The notes under the pieces are model-generated. The model was not told the DNA's origin, made no database searches, and saw nothing but the letters and a program-made list of their open reading frames with translations. A DNA stretch of 64,000 nt. Origin: Paramacrobiotus metropolitanus. Lineage: Eukaryota; Tardigrada; Eutardigrada; Parachela; Macrobiotidae. Shown here piece by piece: positions 1 to 11,486 of the stretch; positions within the stretch are counted from its first letter, which is position 1; each line of letters starts with the position of its first letter. The translations under genes were made by a program, and so were the position numbers. The stretch is taken from positions 90,291 through 154,290 of the forward strand of contig NW_026570420.1 of NCBI RefSeq assembly GCF_019649055.1. Reading direction: 5' to 3'.

Positions 1-1918
1 GAACGATTCGTATCGGATTTCCCGCTTCGGGTCCGTGCTTTTGATGGTGCGCACGAGTACCGCGCAGATTGAACAGGGTGGCAAGGTGCACTTATTTTGG
101 ACGACTACCGGCTGCCGGTTCCGGTCGTCACACTTTCCGCTGCCCTCGGTAAGGTTAAATTCATCGGTTGCCGTCGCTGCTGGCTTCGGCTTCCGTACCC
201 GTTTCCAAGGGTTATATACGGTCTTCTCTGACTTAGCTTGTTTAACTTAGGATCTACCCTCGGGCAGTATGGTTTGCCCGGAGACAACGGTTTACTCCGA
301 CGAATATCGTCGATTGGGAAACCTACCTTTCGTCGTCGGTCGGATCTACCCGTTGTTCCGTTCCGGAAACGTCATCCGTAGGGCCTGCTTCCGGTGATTC
401 ATCCCGGAAGGGTCAATATCAATATCCACGTTTAAGCTCGTGTCGAGGTTGTTGTGGCCCAGGTTGACTGGCTATCAGCCGGGTAAGAAACCGTATTTGC
501 AATTGACTCTCCCCGTTGACGCTCCAACCCTTCGTTCCGAAGCTCCCAGGTCTCTTTTGAGGGTTAACTACCGTACCGAGATACGGTCTAACTTCAAGTG
601 TCCTTCCGGTGGTGTATTTATCCCTATCCATCGGACTAAAGGTTCGAAACCGATATCGTTGTCGTCATCGTCGTCATCCTCGAATGATTCTTCACCCGAA
701 GGGTCCAAGGGCTCATTATCGGAGTAGGTGTCCGGTGAGTCACCTGCTCCTCACTTGTGCTCACCATCCAACCTTAGCGAGTCCTGGTCTCCGAAGTAAT
801 CGATGACCAAACCTTCTTCCGCCAATCGGGCAGATGGTCCAAGTGAACTCTTAGCAACCCTAACTGTAAGTCTCGAGTGTCGGGGTGTCGAAAGTTGATA
901 TTCCGCAAATTGTGCGTAAAGGGCGATTCGTTCCTCTTCCCATCGCTTCTTCTAAGGCTTCGGTTAAGTTAATTACCGCCTGGAATTTTTTTTGCGCCGC
1001 GGATCTGGTCATCCGACCTTGCGCCGATTCAGCCGAGCTCAATCATTATGCCTATCTTTCGGCCTAGAAATTATTGTATGCCAGAAAACCAAATTTCGGT
1101 ACCGTTGCCTAAGCGTAGTAGAGGCCACTGCCTCTGGTATCGGGATAGACTTTAGTATCCCTTTGGCTGGTTCCAATCGCGTCGTCCGCACTCGTGCCAT
1201 GTATCATTCTATGGCGTTATGGACTTGCAGTTCCGTGATGAGGCTTTGTTCCGTGTCCGAACATTCTGGTTACTTACTTACTTTGGCCATTGGCGGTTCA
1301 GCAGTTCCAACCAGTGGTGTTTCTTGCGCCTCTGTCAGATTAGTTACTCCGGACATCGACAATGCGGCAGTTTCCGCCAGTAAGGTTTAGTTGAGTGATC
1401 GTCTTTTGATGGTGCTTCCTGACGATCGCAGTGTTCACGGGTTATATTGCGTGTCGAAAAAATTTCTGCGGTCCGTTTACCGTTTTCACCGAACGTCGCT
1501 GGAAGAGATCTGCTTCCCCCTGGAGGTAGTAGGCGGGTACCCGTATACTTTGTTGCCCGTCCCACCGGAGCCTTTGCTCGTACGGGGGGTATCCGCCTCT
1601 TGTACGGTAACGGGGGGACCGGTGCATTTCCGGTAAGAGAAGCAGAAGCCAATCCGGTACCCTGCTGAGCTGGAGGTCAGGTCTTGTTTGTCTGCATGGC
1701 CCGTGGCTCATGGTTCCTGATTGGACATCGAACCATCCGGGCGGCAAGATGGGAACTTCCGTCCTGGCAAGATGGGAACTTTCGGCCAGGCTGCCCGGTT
1801 GGGCTGCCCGGGCTACCGAATCCGGCATCGCTCTGTTGGCGCGAGCGCGGGTGTGGTTAGGGTTAGCCGATCCGTTTGGGTAATTGTTGTCGTGCAGGTA
1901 CGTCCAGTCCAGGTACCA

Positions 1919-2269
1919 TCAGCGGTTCGGATTATCCTCCAGGTGGATACCGGCATATCTACAGCGATCGTGGGCGTGGTTTACCCATATGCAGTTCTCG
2001 CATGTGATTCCGCCGTTCATGGTCCACTGGTAGTACTGGTTCTGTATCTTATGGACGTAGTTGGCGAGTTGGCTGTCCCGTTGTTGGGGTGTCCTGGGTG
2101 GTCGCTGGAAATTCCGCCCAGCGTCACCTCCACGGTTGGAAGAGTTTCCGCGGCCGTGACTTTTGCTGCCACGTCCTCCTCCGTAGCCTCCATATTGGGA
2201 GGATCCGCTTCCATATCCACCTTCGCTGTCATATCCTGAGTTCCGAGGCTGGTAGTATCCGGGGCTCAT
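1919..2269 (-). pseudogene. Gag C-terminal Gly-rich tail with CCHC zinc knuckle (old copy)
   Basis: This open stretch reads a Gly/Ser/Tyr-rich tail and then a knuckle CENCIWVNHAHDRC, which is exactly C-x2-C-x4-H-x4-C, followed by DNPNR. The better copy has CNHCLWGNHATDGC and ENPNR in the same place. Zinc knuckles of this spacing bind nucleic acid in retroelement Gag proteins. Here the Gly-rich tail and the knuckle lie in one frame, whereas in the better copy they are separated by a -1 frame step. That difference bears on whether the step in the younger copy is a mutation or programmed. It is a fragment of a dead element. Confidence 0.75.
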
Positions 2270-2278
2270 GATGCATCG

Positions 2279-2494
2279 CTATCCGTAGCCTCCGTAATTA
2301 GGTGGTGGGCTCCAGTCTTTCGAAAACCCATTAAAGTTCATAGCCGACATCTCCGCCCAGGTCTTTTCTAGCCCCGGTCGTACCGGAGATTTTGACTGTC
2401 CTGGCGACGGCTGCATCGGGTGACCGGGTACTGATTGGGCTGCCCGGACGGTAATGTGATTAGCATTGTTCCATGGGTTCGTCACCTGGTACAT
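2279..2494 (-). pseudogene. Gag fragment downstream of the capsid-like domain (old copy)
   Basis: The 71-codon stretch ends in PPPNYGGYG and aligns by eye with the region of the better copy that ends in PPNGGSGGYG, just after the capsid-like domain. Immediately upstream the DNA reads R-D-Y-V-R-G-K-P, matching the RDYVRQYTMGKP segment of the better copy, with frame breaks between. It is a decayed fragment with no expected function. The next piece, at 2269-1919, continues the same order in another frame. Confidence 0.65.
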
Positions 2495-3900
2495 CGGTTT
2501 TCCCCTTACATAGTCCCTGATAATTAATCTCGGAATTCCAGCGTGGTCTTGGGCATCCAGATGTCCAAACCCGCCTTGAGCTTTGGTTTCGTCATGTAGT
2601 TCCGCAAGTTGAAGACAGCCTGGTCGTCGCCGAAGTTGCTAACTTTGCGTCAAACGCATGGTGGCATCTTAGTATTGTTTGGGGGGGTTTCTTGTCCGAA
2701 CTTACTACATACTTGCAGTTGCGGGTACTTATTTCCTAAATGGCCGTCATCTGTTTGTCGCTCTCCGAAAATCAGGCGGCGAACTGTCTGAGCCGGTTCT
2801 CGATGGACCATCCTTCGGTTGGTTCCAATCTCGACTGGTTGTGATACCAGTCCAAGTCTGGGCCAGACAAAACGTCCTCCAGGCCTGTCGTACAGCGAGT
2901 TATGGTCGTTTCGATGTCTCCAGCCTCCTCACGGTAAATCCGCCTGATTTTTGTTGCAGAACATCTTTTAACAGTCGCCGTTTAATTTCGGCGATTCTCC
3001 TCAGTTTTTCCTGGCCATAATCATCGTCATTCGTTCATCCAGTCGGCCTCTACCCTCTTCATAGCCTTCTAGTTGGGCTTGAAGGATGTCCGAGTTGGAT
3101 GGCGGGGGTTGCTAAAGTTTGGCTGCCGGTTATGCCTGTTGTGCAACCGAGGGTGGTTGAGCTGCCTGGTATGTCTGTTGTGCTTCCGAGGCAGGCTGTC
3201 CGAGGTGGTCCGGGTATAGGTTCGGTTGGCCGGGTGAGGCGGTAGTCCGTGTCCAGGCAGGAAGTTCCTTACTGCGTAAGGTAAAGGCTGCCGAACGCCG
3301 TTCTGGCTCAACCACATTCCGGGTGGGGCTGTCGCGGGATTCGGTTTATGCAGGGCTATCTGATCTATTGGGTCCCAGTAAACCGGGTATGCGGGTCCCG
3401 TTGCCCTCCTTCTTTGGGTGCCCTGGGGGCCCTTACTGGGGCCACGTTCCGCGACAGTGCCCGACCTAAATCCGAGCTCGGATTCACGGATTCACCGAGT
3501 CAGGTTGCGCACCGCCCGGTATGGGGTTCGGCTGCGGCCTAAGTTCCCTATAAATTACGCTGCTGACCGGGCCAGATCCGGTTAGGGGTATCGGGATGTA
3601 CAGACCAAGTACCGAGCTCTTTTGTGAACTATCCGAAAATTGTCTAATTGAGGTCGATCCGACGGGCCTAGTCACGCCCTAGTGTCGTTTAAGAATGTCA
3701 CATATGCGGACATTCCTCCGGGGAACATGGTTGTCGATTACGGTATGGATTGGGTTGGCACTTTTGTTGCGGCAGTTGAAGGGTTCCATTCCGATTGCGG
3801 GGCTACCGAGATTGATGGCGCAGTCAACGGAGTACCGTTTACGGGTCATCCCGGGCCATTCCGACCTGGTGTATCTGGTTCACGGGCATCCTCAACTAAC

Positions 3901-4659
3901 ATATTGGGTTCAATAAAGGTTTGTCCGACCACAAAAGGTCATGCTTGTCCAAGCTGCTACCATATCAGCAGCATAGCACCGAAGGCCACGATAGTGAGGA
4001 ATAAGGCTTTATTGTGTACAGCAATAAAGTGCAGCATGCACGTGGCTCGATGCGGCCAGCGTGAGAGTAGAATCACGACTAAGCACGAATTGAACGGCTG
4101 CCGAACAAAGAAAAAGCCTACCTGTGGCACTGGGCTGATCCAGCACGAGCGACGCAAACGCTAATTGATCGAGATTTAAAGCCGTACGCGCGGGTAGGAG
4201 TAGCTAGCCGGAGTAGAGGGCGATACTGCGTATAATGGCGAGTGCGACTTTGTGTGCGATTCAGCACATCGGATGCAGGACTGTCGCTGGCTGCCACTCT
4301 CGAAAGCTGCCTTAGCGACGGGCCCAACACTGGTTTTTATGTAATTCAGTGACCTTTTAAAACCTCCATCGGCACAACCAAACCCAAAATTTACAAGACA
4401 TTCCGTAACCAACATTGCCGTGAGTATGTGGTGGAGGTGACCGACGCCCCGACACCACGAGTTACATGCTGCCTGCAGCCCAAGTATACACGCCCACTGT
4501 GCATGAGTGCGTACGGTAACAAATACTGCTATCCATATGTGCATCTGTAGCGCTGACCGACACACACACCACAATTTTTATTATCCTTGAACTTAAAAGC
4601 CCTTTGCTACGCTTCGGTCGATCGGTTCTGCTATACAATTAATGTGTTATTAATTTCAG
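3901..4659. other. Interval with no supported gene; upstream part of gene A expected here
   Basis: No coding segment or repeat is convincing. Gene A needs a signal-peptide first exon somewhere upstream of its acceptor at 4658-4659, but I could not find the conserved first-exon pattern (hydrophobic core followed by G-P-N-P-G and GTAAG) in this interval. The neighbouring retroelement copy may have displaced or destroyed it. Confidence 0.4.
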
Positions 4660-5525
4660 TTCAGCAGTTAGCTAAGGCGGTGGAGAAGGCTGAAGCAAAT
4701 ATGATCGAAAGCGTCATCATCCTGCCAAATCGGGATGACCTCGCTGACTTAGTAACGAACAGTGCTAATCCAGTGACGGCCATCGTCCGTGTACCACTGG
4801 GACGCTTAGCCACGTTCAAGTGTTCCACCACGTCGACAGGTGACGAGCGGATCTTCTGGTACCACCAGAACGTTATCATTCAAGGCAATGAACCTCCCCA
4901 TGCTTTAAAAGGACATCATTATTGGAAAGGAAACAGCGGCAACACTAGCTTCCTTCACATCTACAATGTCGGGCTTGAATCAGCTGGCACGGTCACCTGT
5001 TTGTCGCCATGTGATAATTGCCAAGATACATTGTGTAGTTTGTGCCCCATTGACACGTTCTACCTCCCAGTGGAGTTGACGCGCGCAGAGGACGTGTTTA
5101 TTGCGCCAATGCGCAGTTTATCGACATCGGATCCTGTTTTTTCCCTGGCGTGCACGGGCCGCCTCGCCCGCCAGGACTGCAGCCAGAACCAGTCCCAGTT
5201 GCACTTTATGTGGAAGTTTGACAACCACTTCGTTTCAACGCCGTATCCAGTCCTGCACAACATTAGTGCTAGTTGGTCTATACCGGGTGTGCGCTTCATC
5301 CAGGTCATTACGCAAGCGTCGGCACGCGGAGCTTCTGATACATGCACGACCAAACTGGTTGTGGCCATGGATGAAGATGCCAGTCCGCGGACGGCGCGGC
5401 TGCAGTGCTGGTTCCGCACCGACGCCCGCAGTCGAAGATGGTTTGTCCAAACAGCGTACGTGCAATACAAGCTTCAGGCCATCCGTGGAAGACCAAACAG
5501 TTTTACCTCTCTCGCTTCGCCATAG
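4660..5525 (+). CDS. Gene A: secreted-type two-Ig-domain protein, large exon
   Basis: This is the only plus-strand member of the local two-Ig family. The exon is taken to begin at 4660, after a good acceptor (TTATTAATTTCAG), in the same phase as the second exons of genes C and E: two bases, then CAG CAG TTA. The first Ig-like domain has Cys in ATFKCST, Trp in IFWYHQN and Cys in GTVTCLSPC. The second has Cys in SLACTG, Trp in FMWKF and Cys in RLQCWFRTD, with the family signature R-A-x-D-V/I-F-I-x-P-M-R-S between them. No membrane segment or kinase follows, so a secreted protein is inferred. It is more divergent than B, C and E and has a longer C-terminal tail. The frame also stays open upstream to 4587, but that part lacks family similarity and looks intronic. 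The ligand is unknown. Confidence 0.7.
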
Positions 5526-5735
5526 ATTCTTTCTTGCTTTGCCCAAATATTTCTTTACTTTGATCTTCTGGAATAGTGGTTCGGAAGTTTCAAAATCAGT
5601 TAAGTGGTTCACGAGTTGTGAACCAATAGATGTTCATGCTTAGTAACGTTCAGAGGTCGCTATAAGCACTACTCAAGACAAGTAGTAACCAAGCCGAGTC
5701 GGTAGCGTATTTGCTGCCCAGTCATTTAACTATTC

Positions 5736-6140
5736 TCGTTGTTTTAACGGTGGCCGGCAATGGCTTCATTATTGCGTGAACGAGTTTAGTGGCGTTCGGC
5801 ATGCCAGTATGCCGGTACGAATTCAGCGGTGTCCGACAAGAGGGACTTTATTGCTGCAACGTTTAGTGTTGTGCGGCTTGATTGCGGGAACAATTTTAAC
5901 GAGGTCCGACAAGAGCGACATTGTTGTCGGAAGGATTCGGGCATGGGAGACAATATTAATAAACGATTTTAACGGTGCCCGGCATGGACAGCATTACTGC
6001 TAGAACTATTTTAACGGTGTCCGGCATGAGAATATTATTATTGCCGAAACGAAACGCCGAGTGTGCGGCTTATTGGAACAGTATCCCCGGAATTATTTTA
6101 GCGGTATCGGCATGAGTGACATTCGTGCCCACACGAAAGT
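5736..6140. repeat. Degenerate tandem repeat, unit roughly 50-75 bp
   Basis: A motif close to ATTTTAACGGTGTCCGGCAT followed by a short CATTATTGC-like segment recurs about eight times with irregular spacing, for example near 5736, 5787, 5821, 5896, 5969, 6011 and 6099. No open frame runs through it. It looks like an old minisatellite or subterminal repeat block of a transposon. Confidence 0.6.
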
Positions 6141-7189
6141 AACGGTGTCGGATACAAAGCACGATGGAAAACAGGAGGAATTTTTAACAATTTGCCAACA
6201 TCAGCATGAAAGCTAACAGAACCAGACTCTGTAGTAAGTCAACATCATGATCGCGTAAAATAAAAATTCATTTGAAAGCTGATGCCAAGATTAGAAGAGA
6301 CAGAATGAGGGCTTAAAGCGAACACGGGTGGATGGTTGTCCATTTGATTACCACCACAGGACGGTGGTTATCAAAGATGGGGCTCATTTTTGATGCCAGG
6401 GATGCATTCAGAATATGGTCGACAGCATAGCTCAGGAGTCACAACAAAGGCAAAGAAAACCGTCCGCAACGCTGCTCTTGCATTAACGCTAACAACTGGG
6501 TTGGGTGGTGTTTGTTCCGAGGATACTGCGTGTTACCTTCCCTGACCTGCGACAGCAATAGCATGATCCGTGGATTAACCGTGTTTCTCGCTTGACTGTC
6601 TTCGCCTAGCGCAAGGCAACCAACCGGTGTCACCCGATATTTTGCAGATGCTGTTGGCTTTTTTAGCTGGTGTTTGTGCGGCTTCCCGCTTTTCTCCGCT
6701 TAACCGAGCCGCGGCACGCCAAGTTCTTAGAGGTCAAGTTCTTCTCGCGCACAATGTGTCACGCATGACGCATCCACTGAATCCACAATACATATACGCG
6801 AACCCAAAACAAAGGTCACTTTCCCACTAATATACTGACACACGTCATGCATGACAAAATAAATTCTTGCCGATGGGACGCTAATTAACTGACATCGCTT
6901 CCGGGCTTGCTGACCGGCTTTTAAGGAGCGGCGCTGCCTAAATCGGCGAGATTTACTTGCTGAATATTGCGCCTGACAGGTGGGGCTGCATTTCTTCGAA
7001 AGAACCCAGCTGCCATCGTCCAGCTTCCGGCGTTAAAGCGTTTTAAGTGCGGATGAATGTTTCTTGCAGCCGATGTGTCGTTAATCAGCCAAAGATTTCC
7101 GTTCGTCAAGCGGCTATACCCAAATGCACATAAATTGATCACGGCCTAATTGAGAACAATCGACCGGCAACTGCCGTGCGCCGGCTTCA
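6141..7189. other. Interval with no supported gene
   Basis: Only short, unconvincing open stretches are present. The part next to 7190 would be the 3' untranslated region of the GPCR remnant if that gene is or was transcribed. Confidence 0.4.
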
Positions 7190-8170
7190 TTAACCTAATC
7201 CGAGCCGCGCGTCAATTGCACTGAGGGCCGCGGCATTCGTCTTGCCGCCGGTGGCCATGAACGTCCCCGTGGCTTCCGGCTGGATACGGGAGCGTTTCAG
7301 GACCGGGAACACTTTAACGATCAACTGCCGCAAACGGCGGCGATAATCTTTGTTCAAGACCAAGCAAATAATCTGCAAAAAGAAATTTGTAAACTACATT
7401 TAATGATATCATGTTAAAGGGAGTTACAATTTGTGTAATGGGTACGATCCCCGATCAGGATAGCATAGAGGAAGTGTTTCTTTTGTAAACGCTGTTTTGT
7501 TCTGGTGCATAGTTTGTACTCGTGCCATGATACTTATTAAAGGTTCCTTACCATTCAAATTAAAAATCAAAGCACAGTTAGTAAATTTAAATTTAACAAA
7601 AACATTAAGTTACGTTATATATAAATTAAACAACATCTAACAAAAACGTTAAGTAAAAAATTTAATCAAATATGTAAAAAAGTAATGAACATACCGGCAC
7701 ACTAGCGTAGCCTAATAACGCCACCGCCCGCAGCGTCAACTGCAGCACCGGGTCGGTTTGGAACGCCTTCCCGAACAGCGTGAACGCCATTTGCATCGGC
7801 ACCATGCACGACGTATAACACACATAACAAACAAAAACATCCGGACACTCCTGGCACGCCGACGCTGCAACTGATCCCCCGGTCCGGCGGCCTTGGTGGT
7901 CGTCGTGCTGCGCCGGGCCATCCACCAGCGCACCAGCAACACCGCGAAGATCACCGTAAACACGACGGTCAACACGCCCACCGGGAAAAAGACCCCCAGG
8001 AATACGGACAGGAATGAGGAGTACGTGTCGGTGTACTGCGCCACACAGGCGCCCCACGGGAGCGCGCTCTTCAGCTCCCCGCCCACGCGGTACAGCAGCA
8101 ACACCGCCATGATCACCGGGAGTAACCAGGGCAAAAATACCATGACGGTGAGTGGGAGCGGGCGGATTCA
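7190..8170 (-). pseudogene. Rhodopsin-like GPCR remnant (TM4-TM7 and C-tail, two exons, frameshifted)
   Basis: On the minus strand, codons around 8143-7870 give a hydrophobic helix (PWLLPVIMAVLLLY), an extracellular loop with a Cys (WGACVAQY), a Pro-containing long helix (TM5) and a basic loop leading to RARSVRMFLFV, a typical TM6 entry. TM6 then continues only after a -1 frame step near 7835 (CYVCYTSCMVPM...). TM7 follows, and the exon ends at 7695 with a GTATGT donor. A 322-bp AT-rich intron ends in TTTCTTTTTGCAG, and the next exon (7372-7190) completes TM7 and a basic cytoplasmic tail (NKDYRRRLRQLI). Across the junction the usual NPxxY motif is replaced by V-P-I-I-C. TM1-TM3 were not found upstream, so the copy looks both truncated and frameshifted. 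Family assignment rests on helix pattern only; its ligand class is unknown. Confidence 0.55.
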
Positions 8171-8254
8171 TTGGGGAAGCTGTGCGGGAAGCAGATGGCC
8201 GGTGGACGATCCAGGCCGGCAGTGGCGTGAGCGTGGCGTTGCTGGTCAAGTTGG

Positions 8255-8422
8255 ACAACATCCTATCAATCTTTTGACCTCAGCGCACACGAGATCGACC
8301 GTATTGCCAAGCTACAAAGCGTGGGAAGATTTTATCGCAGTATTCAGAAAATGTGAGCTAAGCTGATGCTGTACCGAAGCTGCTCGGGTTAGACAACATG
8401 GTATCAATCTTTTGACCTCAGC
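8255..8422. repeat. Two 30-bp direct repeats 138 bp apart
   Basis: The segments at 8255-8284 and 8393-8422 share ACAACAT followed by TATCAATCTTTTGACCTCAGC, differing at two positions. They may mark the ends of a small decayed insertion or a local duplication. Nothing codes between them. Confidence 0.55.
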
Positions 8423-10421
8423 ACGGACGACCTTTTGATAAAATCATAAATGCCCTTAAAGTTATGAAGCGCTATTTTTAAACATAATTTTGAAGAGATA
8501 GCAGAAGCCACCGGCAGTCCGAGATTAAAAAAGATCCTTATCGTGCATAGAATGCACAAAATTCACGTGCATTTTTTTCTAGATCTTGCATAAATCCTGA
8601 TCGCTGTAGCTTTCTTTGGCTTGCTTGACCGCCTTGACGTGCAAAAATGCCTATCCCCCTCACGAATCCAAGCTCCACCAATGGTGTTTTAATGTTATAC
8701 AGTATGTACATGCTTAATGTATTATGTTATACACGCATAATGTACTCGTAATACACGCTTAATGCCGTTTGTCTGAATTTTGACTGTTCTTCTACATTAA
8801 GGTTTGCTTGGTAATGCCCATGATTAACGCTGTTCAAGCGGTTTATAAAAAGCCATACCACTGACCTGCAAATTGGGTTTTCTTTATCGGTCCACAATGT
8901 CATCAATGTTAACATTTAGAGCTGTTTAAGCGATTGTGCAGGGGATGCGAGAAAATTTTCTAGGGAGAATTTTAAAGAGGGAGACTGTTGCCGTCGCTGT
9001 TTTATTAGTTAATTATGCAGATGCACGAGATTATATGGCCTTGGGCTTGAAGGTGATGTATCATCAATAAATCGAAATTCCAGCACTGAATAGGCCCGCA
9101 ACAACACGGCAAGCAGCAATGGCATCATAGCGGTTAAATGCGGTGACGCAGTGTAACTTCCTAGTGATGCTTTACAACCTACCTACAAGAGTTTACTATC
9201 TATCTCCAAGAACCTGCTGTTGCATAGTCCAGCTTGAAGGCAAATCACAACGGGCTGTAAAATCTAAATACCTAAAATATTGCGAAGAGTGAATTTGTCA
9301 TTCTCTGCGTTTTTACTGCCACAGACAGGATAAGGACAAAACAGATATCCTGATCATCGACGAAAGCGTATTTCCGGCGCTTAATTTCATTCTCCAACTG
9401 TGCCTCGCTCCCGGCTTTCTTCGAAATTAGCGAGTGCTGTTGTAGACTAGTCGCACCTTGTAGTCAAGTGCATGTCGACCTGTCTTAATAAAAAGGTATG
9501 TTGCCGCCCCTTCACCGTTTCTTGTGGGGTTCTGTGGCTACGCTGACCTTTTCAACCGACGTGCTTTGTGTTTCGAAAACCCTTGAAATTCACGAGAACT
9601 ACTCGTGCGAAAACCTCCGTTATTGCGGGTACTGGCCGAACACGGTCGCTAGAATGTTGCAGTTCCTTACAGTAGAAAAAACAAGAAACAAACCCTCTAT
9701 CCGATAAGGTAGCGTGAGATAAATGATTGTTCTTTGCTGCATAGCAATAATCATTTTGTAATTTAGAAGAGGATAATTTTAAATTTTTTGCTTCTAGAAC
9801 AGCTTCCAAACCCGCCTAATTTTTCAAAAACAGTCAGAAAAACGTTTAACCTTAGGATAAACTGCACCAGACTTAATTTCTTATGTTAAAAACATTGCTC
9901 TTTCGAATGAAACTAAGATGACATCCATCAGGCATTTGACGGATCCAGGACACCATATGAAATATAACCGCCATTTTGATCAGCCACCCGGCATATCTGT
10001 AACTCAGTCTGGGAAAACCTTCTGCCGTTCACAGACGCGCGTGTGTAACCGACCAAAACATCCGGACGACCAAGAGGTCAGGCGGACGTTTTGGTCGTAA
10101 AACCGACCAAACCGACTGGGGGCCAAAAAAACGTCCGCCGTAAATTAGGCTCACCCAGTTTTTAATGCGATTCCGAGCCGGACACTTTAGTCGAAGCTCT
10201 ATTTCAGCCCGGACACTTTCTACGCAGCCACGCCACTTGAATTATAGGTGATCTAGGTGTTAAAGGTCACCAAAACATAAGTTGCAGTAGTAGTCAGAGT
10301 TTGAACAGTCAGACGGACAGTCAGTCAATCGGAGTAAAGAATTAGAGCGTAGGCGGTAAAATACCATAAAAAGCATAACAAAATAAGAACGGAATCCGTC
10401 CGGCGACCACAATCCCAAGGG
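8423..10421. other. Two kilobases without a supported gene
   Basis: No exon-like segment or known repeat was recognised except an inverted repeat at 10050-10097. Open stretches here are short and lack family resemblance. Confidence 0.4.
10050..10097. repeat. Short inverted repeat
   Basis: The left arm CGACCAAAACATCCG (10050-10064) pairs with the right arm CGGACGTTTTGGTCG (10083-10097) at 14 of 15 positions across an 18-bp loop. A further ACCGACC just after it hints at an older, larger foldback. Confidence 0.6.
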
Positions 10422-11390
10422 CTAATGCAGATGCAGTGGCTGCGCAAATTCAACGTATGCTTCCTGCATAAACCACTTGCGGTGGCGGACGTCAGTGCGC
10501 AGCCAGCAGTCGACCCTTGCCCTCCGGGGTGCGGCCTCCTCGCGCATGCTGATGGTCAGCGTGCTGGCGCAGAAGGGATCGACAGCGCCGGGCGCCGACA
10601 CGTTGAAGGTGACGGAGCCGTTGCGGAGACCAGGGATGTCCCAATCGAGCAGCAGAGAATATGGCGCTGCCACGAAGTAGTCGTCGTACTTCCAGATGAA
10701 GTGCGACGCCGGCTGCGTCTGGTTGCAGTCGAAGCGGCCGCTGCACGTCATGGAGAAACTTCCGTTCAGCGCGGACACGCTGCGCATCGGCGGGATAAAG
10801 ATATCCTGCGCGCGCACCTTGGGCGGCTGCAGTTGCAGGTGGTAGGTGCGCAGGCGGCAAAGGTCACGGCCGTCGGGTTCGCAGGGGCGGAAACACTCCA
10901 CCGGCCCGACTGAAGCGCGCTGGACATTGCGGATGTGGAGGTGGCTGATGTTGAAGAAGGTGAACAGCACGTAGGAGTGACCTTCGGGGGAACGCGACAG
11001 GACTTTGCCGTGGATGGTGGCGTTGTGGTGGCGCCAGACGATGCGCTGCGCCGCTTCCGGCGAGGGCGCGTCACAGAAAAACACCTCCTCGCCTCCCAAC
11101 GGGACACTGATGGTGTCGGGCACCGGCGGAGGCGTCGGCACGGCGTCCTCCAGGGCCGACAGATTGATGACGCGGTCAGTCCAGTGGCTTCGGCCTTCTG
11201 TGCCGCTTTTACTGCTCGCGAACGCAGTACTGGAAAGCGGAGATGCCAATACTGTATAGTGCGTGGTAACCAGTATCGGCAAGGGCTTACCCGGGTTCGG
11301 ACCGCCGAAAGGACAAGCGTCCACACCGCATCCCGCTACACTCACCAGCACTGCCAGCAAGAGAATACCGTAGCGCAGGCGGTGCGTCAT
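10422..11390 (-). CDS. Gene B: secreted two-Ig-domain protein
   Basis: The start is placed at the ATG at 11390 because MTH begins the signal peptide in genes C and E as well; the frame stays open to 11486. Residues 1-25 form a signal peptide (ILLLAVLVSVAGCG core). The first Ig-like domain has C106, W119 and C166, with extra Cys 170 and 178; the second has C216, W233 and C295, with extra Cys 222 and 274. Several N-x-S/T sites are present. A donor-like GGGTAAGC at 11291-11286 matches the exon-1 end of genes C and E, and an acceptor-like TTTCCAG ends at 11230. Removing those 61 bases would shift the frame, while the unspliced reading is fully open (322 codons). So either the intron is retained or a compensating change exists. 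A TATATA-like element lies near 11577. Role unknown; an extracellular recognition or adhesion protein is inferred. Confidence 0.75.
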   Translation of the reverse strand: MTHRLRYGILLLAVLVSVAGCGVDACPFGGPNPGKPLPILVTTHYTVLASPLSSTAFASSKSGTEGRSHWTDRVINLSALEDAVPTPPPVPDTISVPLGGEEVFFCDAPSPEAAQRIVWRHHNATIHGKVLSRSPEGHSYVLFTFFNISHLHIRNVQRASVGPVECFRPCEPDGRDLCRLRTYHLQLQPPKVRAQDIFIPPMRSVSALNGSFSMTCSGRFDCNQTQPASHFIWKYDDYFVAAPYSLLLDWDIPGLRNGSVTFNVSAPGAVDPFCASTLTISMREEAAPRRARVDCWLRTDVRHRKWFMQEAYVEFAQPLHLH

Positions 11391-11486
11391 CGTTCGGCCG
11401 GATAGTTTCCCGTTGCTGCCTTCGTGCTGCAGCAGCGCTATACGTATGGTTAGACCGGCCAAGCCGACCAGCAGTGCGTCCTGCAA

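Larger units (their letters stand above)
1..3900 (-). mobile_element. Decayed copy of the gag-protease LTR-type element
   Basis: Reading the minus strand from about 3900 to 1, the order of recognisable pieces follows the better copy at 12.75-19.5 kb. A Pro/Gln-rich stretch lies at about 3320-3070, a Gag C-terminal piece at 2494-2279, a Gly-rich tail with CCHC zinc knuckle at 2269-1919, a linker region at about 1300-1126 (matching 13971-14130 at DNA level), and an acidic Ser/Asp stretch at about 760-655 (matching 13030-13110). Stops and frame changes break every part. The interval between the linker and the zinc knuckle is about 1 kb shorter than in the better copy, so the protease is probably deleted. 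The left end runs off the window. The right boundary is approximate because similarity fades around 3.3-3.9 kb. Confidence 0.75.

Noticed and set aside
1-3900. Functional genes in the left 3.9 kb
   Set aside because: All recognisable pieces are broken parts of the gag-protease element in the same order as the 12.75-19.5 kb copy.
3695-3916. Signal-peptide-like plus-strand frame as exon 1 of gene A
   Set aside because: It has a hydrophobic stretch but lacks the conserved MTHxM start and GPNPG-GTAAG end, and lies at the edge of the decayed retroelement.
8140-8261. Asn-rich N-terminal segment (NLTSNATLT) as the GPCR N-terminus
   Set aside because: It would join directly to TM4 in a different frame with no TM1-TM3, so I could not support it as part of the receptor.
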